Origin: Pseudomonadota bacterium
GTDB taxonomy: Bacteria > Pseudomonadota > Alphaproteobacteria > Rhizobiales > Rhizobiaceae
Length of the DNA stretch: 18,353 nt
Assembly: GCA_023433855.1 (NCBI GenBank)
Contig: JAEYTV010000316.1
Coordinates: 1-18,353 of the forward strand
Direction of reading: 5' to 3'
Part shown: positions 8,260-15,292 of the stretch, one piece after another
Numbering within the stretch: position 1 is the first letter of the stretch
Layout: each line of letters begins with the position of its first letter
Position numbers and translations under genes: made by a program
Notes under the pieces: model-generated
Seen by the model: the letters and a program-made list of their open reading frames with translations, nothing else
Told to the model about the DNA's origin: nothing
Databases searched by the model: none

Positions 8260-10223
8260 TGGCCACTAGCGGCGCCTCACTGTCAACAACGCGGCTGCGG
8301 TCATCACGTGGCCTGCGCGCCGTGTTGCTCGCGGCATTCGTCTCCGCAACCGTGATGCTGATCGCCCGGTCGCCTGCCGTCTCCCTGCTCGACTACCGTG
8401 TCTTCGACTATCTTTCGACCGTCGCTGCGGAGCCGCTTCCGCAGGACGGCCCGATCATCGTCGCGATCGACGAGCCATCGCTTGCCCAGATCAATGTGCA
8501 GTGGCCATGGCCGCGCAGCCTGCACGCGGGGCTCGTTGCGACGCTGCGGGCGGCGGGCGCAAAGGTGGTCGGTCTTGACATCATCTTTTCGGAGCCTTCG
8601 ACGCCCGAGGCGGATGAGGCCCTCGCTGAAAGCCTTGGGCCGGATGTGGTGCTTGCCGGCGATGAAACCCTGGTGACCTCGAACCAGGCCGACCAGTTTG
8701 TTCGGGTTCTCCCACTCCAGATGTTTTCCGAGAGGCTTGCCTCGACAGGGATTGCGTCGGTCGGGCTGCATCGCGATGGCGTCCTGCGTCAGATGCCTAC
8801 GTATGAGGACGGCTTCGCTGCCATGCTTGCGGTGGCGGCCGGCCTGGAGGTGAAAAGGCCGGTGGAGGGTAATCTGATCCAGACGTTCGGTGGACCGAGA
8901 ACCTATCCAACCGTCTCCTATTATCAGGCGCTGGATGCCGACAACTCCTTGCCTCCCGACATCTTCAAGGACCGCATCGTCATCGTAGGTCTGAGCCTTC
9001 AGAACGCGCCGACGATCGAAAGCGGCGGTCCGGACGCCTTCCTGACATCCTCATCCCTGCACACGGGCAAGCTGGTCGCCGGTGCCGAAGTCCAGGCAAC
9101 GATCTTCGACAATCTGCGGCTCGGACAATCCATCGCGGAAGCCGACGGAACGATAAGGCAGATCCTGCTCGGGGTGGTGTGCTTTCTGGCGATCGCGCTG
9201 GTCTGGAGGGGCACTGGCTGGCGTACCGCCGCAGCGGCAGCCGCGATGGTCGTCACACTCTGCCTCGGCAGTTATCTCGGGCTCCGGTTCGGGAGGATGT
9301 TCATCTCGCCGGTCGCGCCGACACTGGGTTTCCTAGCGATCACTGCTGGCCAGGCCGCCCTCGACTACGCAGAGGAGCGCAGACATCGCCGCCGGATAAC
9401 CCGTGCCTTCTCGCAATATCTCACGCCGGCCCTGGTGGAACAGCTCGCCCGTGATCCGTCGAAACTCAAGCTCGGAGGCGAGAAGCGGGAGTTGTCGGTT
9501 CTCTTCTGTGACGTGCGCGGCTTCACGACGATCGCGGAACAGTTGAAGGACGATCCGGAACAACTAACCGCACTGATCAATCGCCTGCTGACGCCTTTGT
9601 CCGACATTGTCCTCGCACATGGCGGGACGATCGACAAATATATCGGCGACTGCCTCATGGCTTTCTGGAATGCACCGCTCGATGATCCTGATCACGCGGT
9701 TCATGCGGTTGCTGCTGCACTCGACATGCTGGGTTCGATGGACGCGCTCAACGCGGAACTCAAACGGGAGGCCGAGGACGACGGGCGCATCCACCATCCG
9801 CTCCGGATCGGCGTCGGCGTCAACACCGGGGAATGTGTCGTGGGCAATATGGGATCGACGAGCCGGTTCGATTATTCCGCGCTCGGGGACCCCGTTAATC
9901 TCGCCGCTCGGCTGGAGGGCGCCTCGAAAGACTATGAAGTTTCGCTGCTGATAGGCGAGCGCACGGCGCAGGCCGTTGGCGGCGCGTTCGTGGCGCTCGA
10001 GCTTGACCGCATCGTCGTCAAGGGCAAAACGCAGCAGTCACCCGTGTACACGGCGCTTCGCTCGTGTTCCGAAGCGGCGGTGCGATCACATCGGGAATTC
10101 CTCTGCGCCTATCATGCTGGAGACGAGGCGAGGCAGATGATGCTGGTTGGCGGACTGCTCAACGAAATCCCCGACCTGGCGGGATATTATCGCCGCATGC
10201 TCGGAAGGCGGGGTGCTTCCTGA
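8259..10223 (+). CDS. CHASE2-domain class III adenylate/guanylate cyclase
   Basis: A 654-residue inner-membrane cyclase. Helix 1 is at about 19-38. A CHASE2 periplasmic sensor follows (about 40-295, with IIVAIDEPSLAQI, WPWPRSLHAGLV, GAKVVGLDIIFSEP, DRIVIVGLS). Three closely spaced helices (about 301-317, 322-342, 348-368) lead to a linker and a cytoplasmic class III catalytic domain (about 405-595). Visible catalytic residues are metal-binding Asp418 (LFCDVRGFT) and Asp464 (YIGDCLMAFW), purine-selecting Lys460 with Ser540 in the second selector position (YSALGDPVNLAARLE), and transition-state Asn547 and Arg551. This pattern suits a purine cyclase, most likely ATP to cAMP (class IIIb-like). 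A tail of about 55 residues follows. Translation probably depends on coupling to the FecR-barrel gene, because the ATG overlaps its stop and no ribosome site is evident. Pairing of CHASE2 cyclases with FecR proteins recurs in alphaproteobacteria as I recall. Confidence 0.95.
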   Translation: MATSGASLSTTRLRSSRGLRAVLLAAFVSATVMLIARSPAVSLLDYRVFDYLSTVAAEPLPQDGPIIVAIDEPSLAQINVQWPWPRSLHAGLVATLRAAGAKVVGLDIIFSEPSTPEADEALAESLGPDVVLAGDETLVTSNQADQFVRVLPLQMFSERLASTGIASVGLHRDGVLRQMPTYEDGFAAMLAVAAGLEVKRPVEGNLIQTFGGPRTYPTVSYYQALDADNSLPPDIFKDRIVIVGLSLQNAPTIESGGPDAFLTSSSLHTGKLVAGAEVQATIFDNLRLGQSIAEADGTIRQILLGVVCFLAIALVWRGTGWRTAAAAAAMVVTLCLGSYLGLRFGRMFISPVAPTLGFLAITAGQAALDYAEERRHRRRITRAFSQYLTPALVEQLARDPSKLKLGGEKRELSVLFCDVRGFTTIAEQLKDDPEQLTALINRLLTPLSDIVLAHGGTIDKYIGDCLMAFWNAPLDDPDHAVHAVAAALDMLGSMDALNAELKREAEDDGRIHHPLRIGVGVNTGECVVGNMGSTSRFDYSALGDPVNLAARLEGASKDYEVSLLIGERTAQAVGGAFVALELDRIVVKGKTQQSPVYTALRSCSEAAVRSHREFLCAYHAGDEARQMMLVGGLLNEIPDLAGYYRRMLGRRGAS

Positions 10224-10233
10224 GGCGCCCGAA

Positions 10234-10395
10234 TCAATGAAGCGTATCTGCGCCGATTTCGTCCTCGAGGGTGCGGAGCGCCTCGTACAGTGCTTCCACG
10301 AGGATGTCGGTCAGCGTGTCGGCGTCGTTTTCCTGGAGGAAGAGCGCGATGGCCTGATCCGACGGGTGGGTCATGGAAATGGTTTCGTCCGACAT
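10234..10395 (-). CDS. Small acidic hypothetical protein (53 aa)
   Basis: A 53-residue acidic protein, MSDETISMTHPSDQAIALFL and on to ADTLH, with a predicted amphipathic helix over its C-terminal half (DTLTDILVEALYEALRTLED). No membrane segment, cysteine or known domain is visible. The ATG at 10395 has GAGAAGGA about eight bases ahead, which favours it over the longer upstream frame (to 10521), whose extra residues look random. A 15-bp palindrome (10412-10426) lies just upstream. It is convergent with the cyclase gene, 10 bp away. It may be a real small gene or chance; I do not recognise it. Confidence 0.5.
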   Translation of the reverse strand: MSDETISMTHPSDQAIALFLQENDADTLTDILVEALYEALRTLEDEIGADTLH

Positions 10396-10411
10396 CTCAT
10401 TGTCCTTCTCT

Positions 10412-10426
10412 CCGGCATCATGCCGG
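10412..10426. promoter_or_regulatory. Perfect palindrome upstream of the small acidic ORF
   Basis: CCGGCAT, one central base, then ATGCCGG: 7-bp arms. It is placed directly ahead of the ribosome site of the 53-aa ORF on the minus strand. It could be an operator or a leader hairpin. A second inverted repeat, GTCTGG-TG-CCAGAC, lies at 10488-10501. Confidence 0.35.
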
Positions 10427-10487
10427 GCCAGAAGCAGAATAGGTTGGCTAGCTTGCGCAGGGCTTGAGGCTGGACGATGCTCCGAAT

Positions 10488-10501
10488 GTCTGGTGCCAGA
10501 C
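10488..10501. repeat. Inverted repeat GTCTGG/CCAGAC
   Basis: Six-base arms GTCTGG and CCAGAC are separated by TG. It lies about 60 bp from the palindrome at 10412-10426, in DNA without convincing coding content. It could be a regulator site for the small minus-strand ORF; there is no direct evidence. Confidence 0.25.
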
Positions 10502-10543
10502 GACGGAGATATGGCCATCAACGGCGAAGCTGGCAGACACCTT

Positions 10544-10652
10544 TCAGTGCACCTTTGTCACGTTGCCGATTTCCGCAGGCGCCCGGCGTAAGAGCCGGCA
10601 GACGTCGTCGTCAGTCGCCTCTGCCAGTTTAATATGTACCTTGCTCCGTCAT
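10544..10652 (-). pseudogene. Possible N-terminal remnant of a GNAT acetyltransferase
   Basis: On the minus strand the frame 10639-10544 reads VHIKLAEATDDDVCRLLRRA followed by PAEIGNVTKVH and a stop. The IKLAEATDDDVCRLLRRAP core resembles the first strand and helix of GNAT N-acetyltransferases. An ATG at 10652 with AAGGA ahead opens MTEQGTY and then stops; a one-base shift there would join it to the GNAT-like frame. This suggests a decayed gene whose 5' end survives with a frameshift and no C-terminal part. The match is short, so this is tentative. Confidence 0.35.
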
Positions 10653-10794
10653 TTTCCATCTTCCTTAGTGGCGGCGAGCAGGGACTTTCGGTGGAGGCGC
10701 GAAGAGACACCAAGCCACGAATGATCCGAACTCGCCTGGCGTCCTGCATATAGTTGAGCATGTCGACACCAGGGCTCCAACGTTCGTCGGGCAT
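10558..10794 (-). CDS. Hypothetical small ORF (78 aa), doubtful
   Basis: An open frame starting MPDERWSPGVDMLNYMQDAR at the ATG at 10794, with GAGGTGG about six bases ahead. It is basic and has no membrane segment or domain that I recognise. The first 35 residues look protein-like and the remainder looks like chance sequence. Its 3' part overlaps the possible GNAT remnant in another frame of the same strand, so at least one of the two readings is wrong or decayed. It may itself be a truncated gene. Confidence 0.3.
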   Translation of the reverse strand: MPDERWSPGVDMLNYMQDARRVRIIRGLVSLRASTESPCSPPLRKMENDGARYILNWQRRLTTTSAGSYAGRLRKSAT

Positions 10795-11008
10795 CGGGAC
10801 CACCTCAAATTGCCGCTGGGGTCATTCTTAATAGAAGCGGGGGCTCGCGCCGAGGCATACTGGCGTGGAGAAGGCGGAGGAGATCGCGAAGTCGTCTCGT
10901 TGTCGCACTCAGCGTGCTCGAATCATACTAGCTCCGCCTGTTGGCCGGGCGTTACCCATTTGGCACTGGTACTGGAGAAGTAGTTGATTCTGTATTCGCT
11001 GGTTTTTG

Positions 11009-11084
11009 TGGTGAGAGCGCAGGGATTCGAACCCTGGACCTACTGATTAAAAGTCAGTTGCTCTACCGGCTGAGCTACGCTCTC
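11009..11084 (-). tRNA. tRNA-Lys (anticodon UUU), CCA encoded
   Basis: The minus strand folds as a complete tRNA. The 7-bp acceptor stem GAGAGCG/CGCUCUC is perfect, with discriminator A and an encoded CCA. The D arm begins UAGCUCAGCCGGUAGAGC. The anticodon stem ACUGA/UCAGU encloses loop CUUUUAA (anticodon UUU). The T arm is CAGGGUUCGAAUCCCUG. Length is 76 nt with CCA. It decodes AAA/AAG lysine codons. No intrinsic terminator is evident right after its 3' end. Confidence 0.97.
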
Positions 11085-11119
11085 CCTGGTGCGCTGGACG
11101 CGCCCTCGAAAGTGCGCGG

Positions 11120-11148
11120 AACATATGCAGGTGACACACTCCGGTCAA
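11120..11148 (-). promoter_or_regulatory. Sigma-70-type promoter of tRNA-Lys
   Basis: On the minus strand TTGACC (11148-11143) is followed after exactly 17 bp by TATGTT (11125-11120). These match the -35 and -10 consensus in 5/6 and 4/6 positions. It lies about 36 bp upstream of the tRNA 5' end, and the G/C-rich stretch in between is usual for stable RNA genes. Confidence 0.65.
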
Positions 11149-11162
11149 CCCGCAAAAGAAGC

Positions 11163-11187
11163 AAAAATGCGGCTTCTTGCCGCTTTT
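11163..11187. terminator. Bidirectional terminator-like hairpin upstream of ccdA
   Basis: An A-tract, then GCGGC, loop TTCTT, GCCGC and TTTT on the plus strand. The minus strand likewise shows the stem followed by ATTTTT. The stem is only 5 GC pairs, extendable by A-T pairs. It lies between the tRNA-Lys promoter and ccdA, and would insulate the two transcription units or stop plus-strand read-through into ccdA. Confidence 0.45.
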
Positions 11188-11280
11188 CCCGGCCATGCGA
11201 AAACGTTATTGGCATCTGGCGCCGGCAACCATTACCTGCGGTAAGAGGCGGGCGCGCGAGCCTGCCAGGTGGAGTGCTAC

Positions 11281-12033
11281 GTGTCGATTGCCGAGATATC
11301 CCTGCTGAGCGCGCTTTTCGCCGGAGCGCTGTCGTTCCTGTCACCCTGCGTGCTTCCACTGGTGCCGCCTTATCTGTGTTACATGGCAGCCATCTCCGTC
11401 CAACAGTCCCGCGGCGGAACCGCGGCGGTCGCCGGCTCGACGGCCGGGCGCCGCGCCGTTCTGTTGTCGGCTTTGTTTTTTACGCTGGGCTTTGCCACCG
11501 TATTTGTGGCGCTTGGGGCGGGCGCATCGACGATCGGCGTTCTCCTTCGCCAGCACCTGGATCTTCTTTCCAAGATCGGCGGGCTGATCATCATTGTCAT
11601 GGGTTTGAACTTCCTGGGTTTATTCCGGATAGGGCTACTTTCGAGGGAAGCTCGGTTCCAGGCCGGAGGGCGACCGGCCACTCTGTCCGGCGCCTACGTC
11701 ATGGGCCTCGCCTTTGCGTTCGGGTGGACACCCTGCATCGGTCCGGTTCTCGGCGCGATCCTCGGTGTTGCCGCCTCGAGGGAAACGGTGGGGGACGGTG
11801 CAATGCTTCTGGCGATCTATTCCCTCGGGCTTGCGGTACCATTCTGGATCGCGGCGGGCTTCTCGGGAGCCTTCATGCGCTTCCTGACACGCTTCCGCCG
11901 CCACCTTGGCATGGTGGAGAAAGTCATGGGCGTTTTCCTGGTGCTGACCGGGCTGGCTTTCATGTTGGGCTTCATGAGTTCCGTGGCCATCTGGTTTCAA
12001 CAGACCTTTCCAATCCTCATGCAAATCGGATAA
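11281..12033 (+). CDS. ccdA: CcdA-family thiol-disulfide membrane transporter (cytochrome c biogenesis)
   Basis: A 250-residue protein with about six membrane helices, of the CcdA/DsbD-transmembrane family. It carries reducing equivalents from cytoplasmic thioredoxin across the inner membrane to periplasmic proteins such as those maturing cytochrome c. The two functional cysteines are visible: Cys23 in FLSPCVLPLVPPYLCYM and Cys152 in GWTPCIGPVLGAIL. The GTG at 11281 is preferred because AGGTGGAG lies six bases ahead and the protein then begins with the usual SIAEISLLSALFAGALSFLS. The open frame reaches back to a GTG at 11269, inside that ribosome site. An AEC transporter gene follows 45 bp later. 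No partner thioredoxin-like gene is adjacent. Confidence 0.92.
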   Translation: MSIAEISLLSALFAGALSFLSPCVLPLVPPYLCYMAAISVQQSRGGTAAVAGSTAGRRAVLLSALFFTLGFATVFVALGAGASTIGVLLRQHLDLLSKIGGLIIIVMGLNFLGLFRIGLLSREARFQAGGRPATLSGAYVMGLAFAFGWTPCIGPVLGAILGVAASRETVGDGAMLLAIYSLGLAVPFWIAAGFSGAFMRFLTRFRRHLGMVEKVMGVFLVLTGLAFMLGFMSSVAIWFQQTFPILMQIG

Positions 12034-12078
12034 CGGCAAGCATCACCACAGCGCCGTCCACGCAACGGCAGGGACAAG

Positions 12079-13041
12079 ATGGCCGACATCATCACATTGC
12101 TGCTGCCGTTCTTCGGGTTGATCGTCATCGGTTATATCGCTGCAAAATCCATCGAGCAGCCTGCCGAAGCGTTGGGATGGATGAACACCTTCATCATCTA
12201 TGCAGCCTTGCCGGCGCTGTTCTTCAAGCTCGTATCGCGAACTCCACTCGAACAGCTGACACGCCTCGACTTCGTCTTCGGCGCGATCGGCGCGACCTAC
12301 CTCGTTTTTCTGGCGATCTTCCTGATCGGCTTCTTCGTCCGGCGCAACAGCCTGGCTGATTGCACCATCCAGTCCTTTGCGGGTTCGTACGGCAATATCG
12401 GCTATATGGGGCCGGGCCTCGCGCTGCTCGCCTTTGGAGAGGCGGCGGCAGTGCCTGTGGCCTTGATCGTCTGCTTCGAAAACGCGGCACACTTCGTGGT
12501 GGCGCCGGCCATGATGGCAGCCTCCGGGGGCGATCGACGCCCCGCCGGACGGGTAGCCGTCGACATCGTTGCGAAGGTCGCCTTGCACCCCTTCATCATC
12601 TCCATGGCACTTGGCTTCTGTGCGGCGGCTGCGGCCGTCCAGCCGCCCGAGGCGTTCCAGAGGCTGGTGGACTACCTGGCGCAGGCCGCTGCACCCTGCG
12701 CGCTTTTTGCCATGGGGGTTACACTGGCACTGAGGCCGATCAAGCGCGTGCCCGTCGAGATTGGCTACATTGCGGGCTTCAAGCTTATCCTGCACCCGCT
12801 GGTGACTTACACTGTATTGTCTGCGATCGGCAGCTTCGATCCCATCTGGATCTATTCCGCCACCTTGCTCGCCGCGTTGCCTACGGCGACGAACGTCTTT
12901 GTTATCAGCCAGCAATATCACGTCTGGCAGGAAAGGGCCTCGGCCAGTATCCTGGTCATCACCGTCGCCTCCGTCCTGACCCTTCCGATGCTTCTCTACG
13001 CTATCAACGCAGGCTTCCTACCGCCGGATCTCATTCCTTAG
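12079..13041 (+). CDS. AEC (auxin efflux carrier) family permease
   Basis: A 320-residue hydrophobic protein with about ten predicted helices in two five-helix halves, typical of the AEC/MdcF family of secondary carriers. Family-like features are the N-terminal LLPFFGLIVIGYIAAK, the mid-protein GSYGNIGYMGPGLALLAFG, a hydrophilic break near 150 (SGGDRRPAGRV) and the C-terminal AALPTATNVFVISQQY. Bacterial members export or import small organic anions; the substrate cannot be told. The ATG has GCAGGGACAAG ahead. It follows ccdA by 45 bp and may be cotranscribed, though no functional tie is known. Its 3' end overlaps the convergent UbiH-like gene by 24 bp. Confidence 0.9.
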   Translation: MADIITLLLPFFGLIVIGYIAAKSIEQPAEALGWMNTFIIYAALPALFFKLVSRTPLEQLTRLDFVFGAIGATYLVFLAIFLIGFFVRRNSLADCTIQSFAGSYGNIGYMGPGLALLAFGEAAAVPVALIVCFENAAHFVVAPAMMAASGGDRRPAGRVAVDIVAKVALHPFIISMALGFCAAAAAVQPPEAFQRLVDYLAQAAAPCALFAMGVTLALRPIKRVPVEIGYIAGFKLILHPLVTYTVLSAIGSFDPIWIYSATLLAALPTATNVFVISQQYHVWQERASASILVITVASVLTLPMLLYAINAGFLPPDLIP

Positions 13042-14220
13042 CGCGTCGACGATGGCCCGCATGCCTCGGCCTGGTTCTATTCCCTCGCGCATCAGTAGAT
13101 TGCGTAAAGGTGGAGCGCCTCCGAGCACATGAAGGCCGGCCGCACGCAGCATCTGGATCGGCAGAAAATCGGAGAGAAGCGAACGGTTGAGCATGTCGAC
13201 GCCGAACGTACGGCTCATCACGTCCGGCCGGCGTCGGCGGTTGAACCGATCGCCGGTATCGCCGGCTATGGGTCGATCGCCGGTCGGCACGAGAAACTCG
13301 GTCAGAGTGATGACGTCCCGAAGCGACAAATTAAGCCCTTGGGCGCCGATGGGCGGAAAAGCGTGTGCTGCTTCACCGATCAAGGCCAGTCGCCCCTTGC
13401 CGAACCTGTCTGCCAGGAGGCTGGAAAGCGGCCAGAGTTGCGGCTCGCCCTCCACCACGACTTTGCCCAGGATGGACTGCATTCGCTCTTCGACGGCACG
13501 GGACAGGTCTTCCGGCGCCAGGTTCACCAGGCGCTCTGCCTCGTTCGGCGTCACCACCCAGACGAGGCTTGAGCGCATTCCCGAAAGCGGCACCTGGGTG
13601 AACGGGCCGCTTTCGGTATGGAATTCGGTCGACACGTTCCCGTGGGGAAGGGAATGGGCGAAGTTCAGGACCAGGGCCGACTGCGGATAAGACCATTGAC
13701 GTGCCCCGATCCCGGCTGCTTCTCGCGTCTTGGACTGGCGGCCATCGGCGCCGACCGCGAAATCCGCGGTAACTGTCGAACCGTCCAACAGCGTGATCGC
13801 AACCCGGTCGGCCGAATAGTCGAGAGTAACCACGCTCTGTTCGACCTGCGTCACGTTGGGTTCCGCGCCGAGGGCGGCATGCAGCGCCTCGCCAAGCGGG
13901 CCGTTCGGGATGTTGTAGCCGAAGGCGGGGAGGCCGACGTCCTGGGCGCGAAACTGGGCAGGAGGAGCGCGCAGGAGACGCTTAGTGCCGTCCAGGATCT
14001 GCATGATCGAAAGGGCTGCAGCCGAAGGCGCGATGGACTCCCATATCCCCAGGCGTTCAAGGAAGCGGATCGATTGGTCCATCAAGGCCGTGGTGCGTCC
14101 GTCGCGGGCCGCTGATGAGCGCGCGACGAGCACCACCCGCCGGCCGGCACGTGCAATCGCCAAGGCGGCAACCGACCCCGCAAGTCCTCCACCGACGACG
14201 GCTACTTCGAAATGCTGCAT
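13018..14220 (-). CDS. UbiH/UbiF/COQ6-family FAD-dependent hydroxylase
   Basis: A 400-residue flavin monooxygenase of the UbiH/COQ6 group, enzymes that hydroxylate the aromatic ring of ubiquinone precursors using NAD(P)H and O2. The N-terminal Rossmann motif is VAVVGGGLAGSVAALAIARAG (GxGxxG at about 10-15). A mid-protein DG segment reads FAVGADGRQSKTREAAGI. The second FAD motif, usually GDAAH, reads GEAAH at 282-286 in LIGEAAHAFPPIGAQGLNL. The position hydroxylated cannot be told. The ATG at 14220 (MQHFEVAVVGGG) is chosen over 14244 because it starts eight residues later, at the usual point before the first strand, with AGGATGAG ahead. It is divergent from pcs and convergent with the AEC gene. 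Confidence 0.9.
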   Translation of the reverse strand: MQHFEVAVVGGGLAGSVAALAIARAGRRVVLVARSSAARDGRTTALMDQSIRFLERLGIWESIAPSAAALSIMQILDGTKRLLRAPPAQFRAQDVGLPAFGYNIPNGPLGEALHAALGAEPNVTQVEQSVVTLDYSADRVAITLLDGSTVTADFAVGADGRQSKTREAAGIGARQWSYPQSALVLNFAHSLPHGNVSTEFHTESGPFTQVPLSGMRSSLVWVVTPNEAERLVNLAPEDLSRAVEERMQSILGKVVVEGEPQLWPLSSLLADRFGKGRLALIGEAAHAFPPIGAQGLNLSLRDVITLTEFLVPTGDRPIAGDTGDRFNRRRRPDVMSRTFGVDMLNRSLLSDFLPIQMLRAAGLHVLGGAPPLRNLLMREGIEPGRGMRAIVDALRNEIRR

Positions 14221-14405
14221 CTGCTCATCCTGCTTTGCAATCATGATCTTCAGTATCTAGAACGCTGGGCGCTGCAGATCCATGGGACAGGGCGGCACAG
14301 TGTCGCAAAAAGCGATGCTTTGTGCCATGCGCCGGGGGCAAGCCGATTGCAATGTGCATGGAATGGCCGCATACCTCCCCAGATTCAAGAACGGCGAGAC
14401 GGCGT

Positions 14406-15134
14406 GTGATCAGACGAATCTTCAATTACCGAAAAGTCCCATATGCCGAGATTCGCGCCTTTTCGGTTCATTTGCTGACCGCGTCCGGCTCCTTCCTTGC
14501 ATTTCTCGGCGTCGTCGCTGCGGCGGAGCATCGTTTCGTCGACATGTTCTGGTGGCTCGGTCTCGCACTTCTTGTCGACGGCATCGATGGTCCGATCGCC
14601 CGCAAGGTTCGTGTGAAGGAAGTCCTGCCAAATTGGTCCGGCGACACGCTCGACAACATCATCGACTATGTCACTTATGTGCTGCTGCCGGCTTTTGCGC
14701 TCTACCAGAGCGGAATGATCGGCGAACCCTGGTCGTTTATTGCCGCAGGGGCGATCGTCATTTCCAGCGCCGTTTACTACGCAGATACTGGAATGAAGAC
14801 CGATGAGTATTTCTTTTCCGGCTTTCCCGTTGTCTGGAACATGGTGATCTTTACACTCTTTGTGATTGACGCCGATGCCACAACAGCGCTGATCGTCATC
14901 TTGGTTTCGGTGGTGCTGACCTTCTTCCCCATCAATTTCCTGCATCCGGTCCGGGTGGCTCGCTTGCGCCCGTTCAACCTGGCTATCTGCCTGCTCTGGT
15001 GCGCCCTTGGCGGCTACTCCCTGCTCCTGCATTTCGCGACCCCTGACTGGGTGCTGTGGGGTATGATCGCGACGAGCATCTATCTCTATTGCATCGGCGG
15101 CGTGCTCCAGCTTTTTCCAAAGCTAGGGAAATAG
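14406..15134 (+). CDS. pcs: Phosphatidylcholine synthase
   Basis: Pcs joins CDP-diacylglycerol and choline to make phosphatidylcholine and CMP in the inner membrane. It is characteristic of rhizobia, brucellae and other host-associated bacteria. The GTG at 14406 (IRRIFNYRKVPYAEIRAFSV) gives 242 residues, matching the known size of about 241. The frame opens earlier at 14322, but those 28 residues do not look like the family. The CDP-alcohol motif is intact in its Pcs form: D61-G62-x2-A65-R66-x12-G79-x3-D83-x3-D87, within VDGIDGPIARKVRVKEVLP and the following NWSGDTLDNIID. About seven to eight helices follow (LLPAFALYQSGM, EYFFSGFPVVWNMVIF, FFPINFLHPVRV). It lies 185 bp from the divergent UbiH-like gene. 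Confidence 0.96.
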   Translation: MIRRIFNYRKVPYAEIRAFSVHLLTASGSFLAFLGVVAAAEHRFVDMFWWLGLALLVDGIDGPIARKVRVKEVLPNWSGDTLDNIIDYVTYVLLPAFALYQSGMIGEPWSFIAAGAIVISSAVYYADTGMKTDEYFFSGFPVVWNMVIFTLFVIDADATTALIVILVSVVLTFFPINFLHPVRVARLRPFNLAICLLWCALGGYSLLLHFATPDWVLWGMIATSIYLYCIGGVLQLFPKLGK

Positions 15135-15292
15135 GGTGATGATCGCGTACAAGTGACTGTTTGGTATTGTGCGCGGCAGCAGAAAGGGTATGGATATCAA
15201 GGAAATGTCCGGTGCGTAGCCCGGGTTTGTTGAAACGGATGCTGCGATGCCGCCCGCTTTGAAGAAGGTGGCTTCGCGAACGAGGGTTTTTT

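Larger units (their letters stand above)
10224..11008. other. Gene-poor stretch between the cyclase and tRNA-Lys
   Basis: About 785 bp with no firmly supported long gene. It contains the 53-aa ORF, two inverted repeats, the doubtful 78-aa ORF and the GNAT-like remnant. In 10804-11008 I see nothing beyond unstructured sequence. I found no repeat of the tRNA 3' end here that would mark an integration site. Confidence 0.6.

Noticed and set aside
4579..10223. Classical Pycsar defence system with a pyrimidine cyclase
   Set aside because: The cyclase carries Lys460 and Ser540 at the base-selecting positions, as purine cyclases do, and has a CHASE2 sensor and membrane helices unlike the soluble PycC enzymes. 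Only the effector-like neighbour resembles Pycsar.
12043..12921. 292-residue open frame on the minus strand
   Set aside because: It is antisense to the AEC permease and is a low-complexity hydrophilic translation of a membrane-protein gene, with no domain.
14322..14405. N-terminal extension of pcs by 28 residues
   Set aside because: The extension is not family-like; the GTG at 14406 gives the expected length and N-terminus.
15190..15219. Nine-codon leader ORF (MDIKEMSGA) upstream of the ABC operon
   Set aside because: It has an AAAGGG ahead, but it is too short, and no attenuator hairpin or codon run suggests a leader peptide function.
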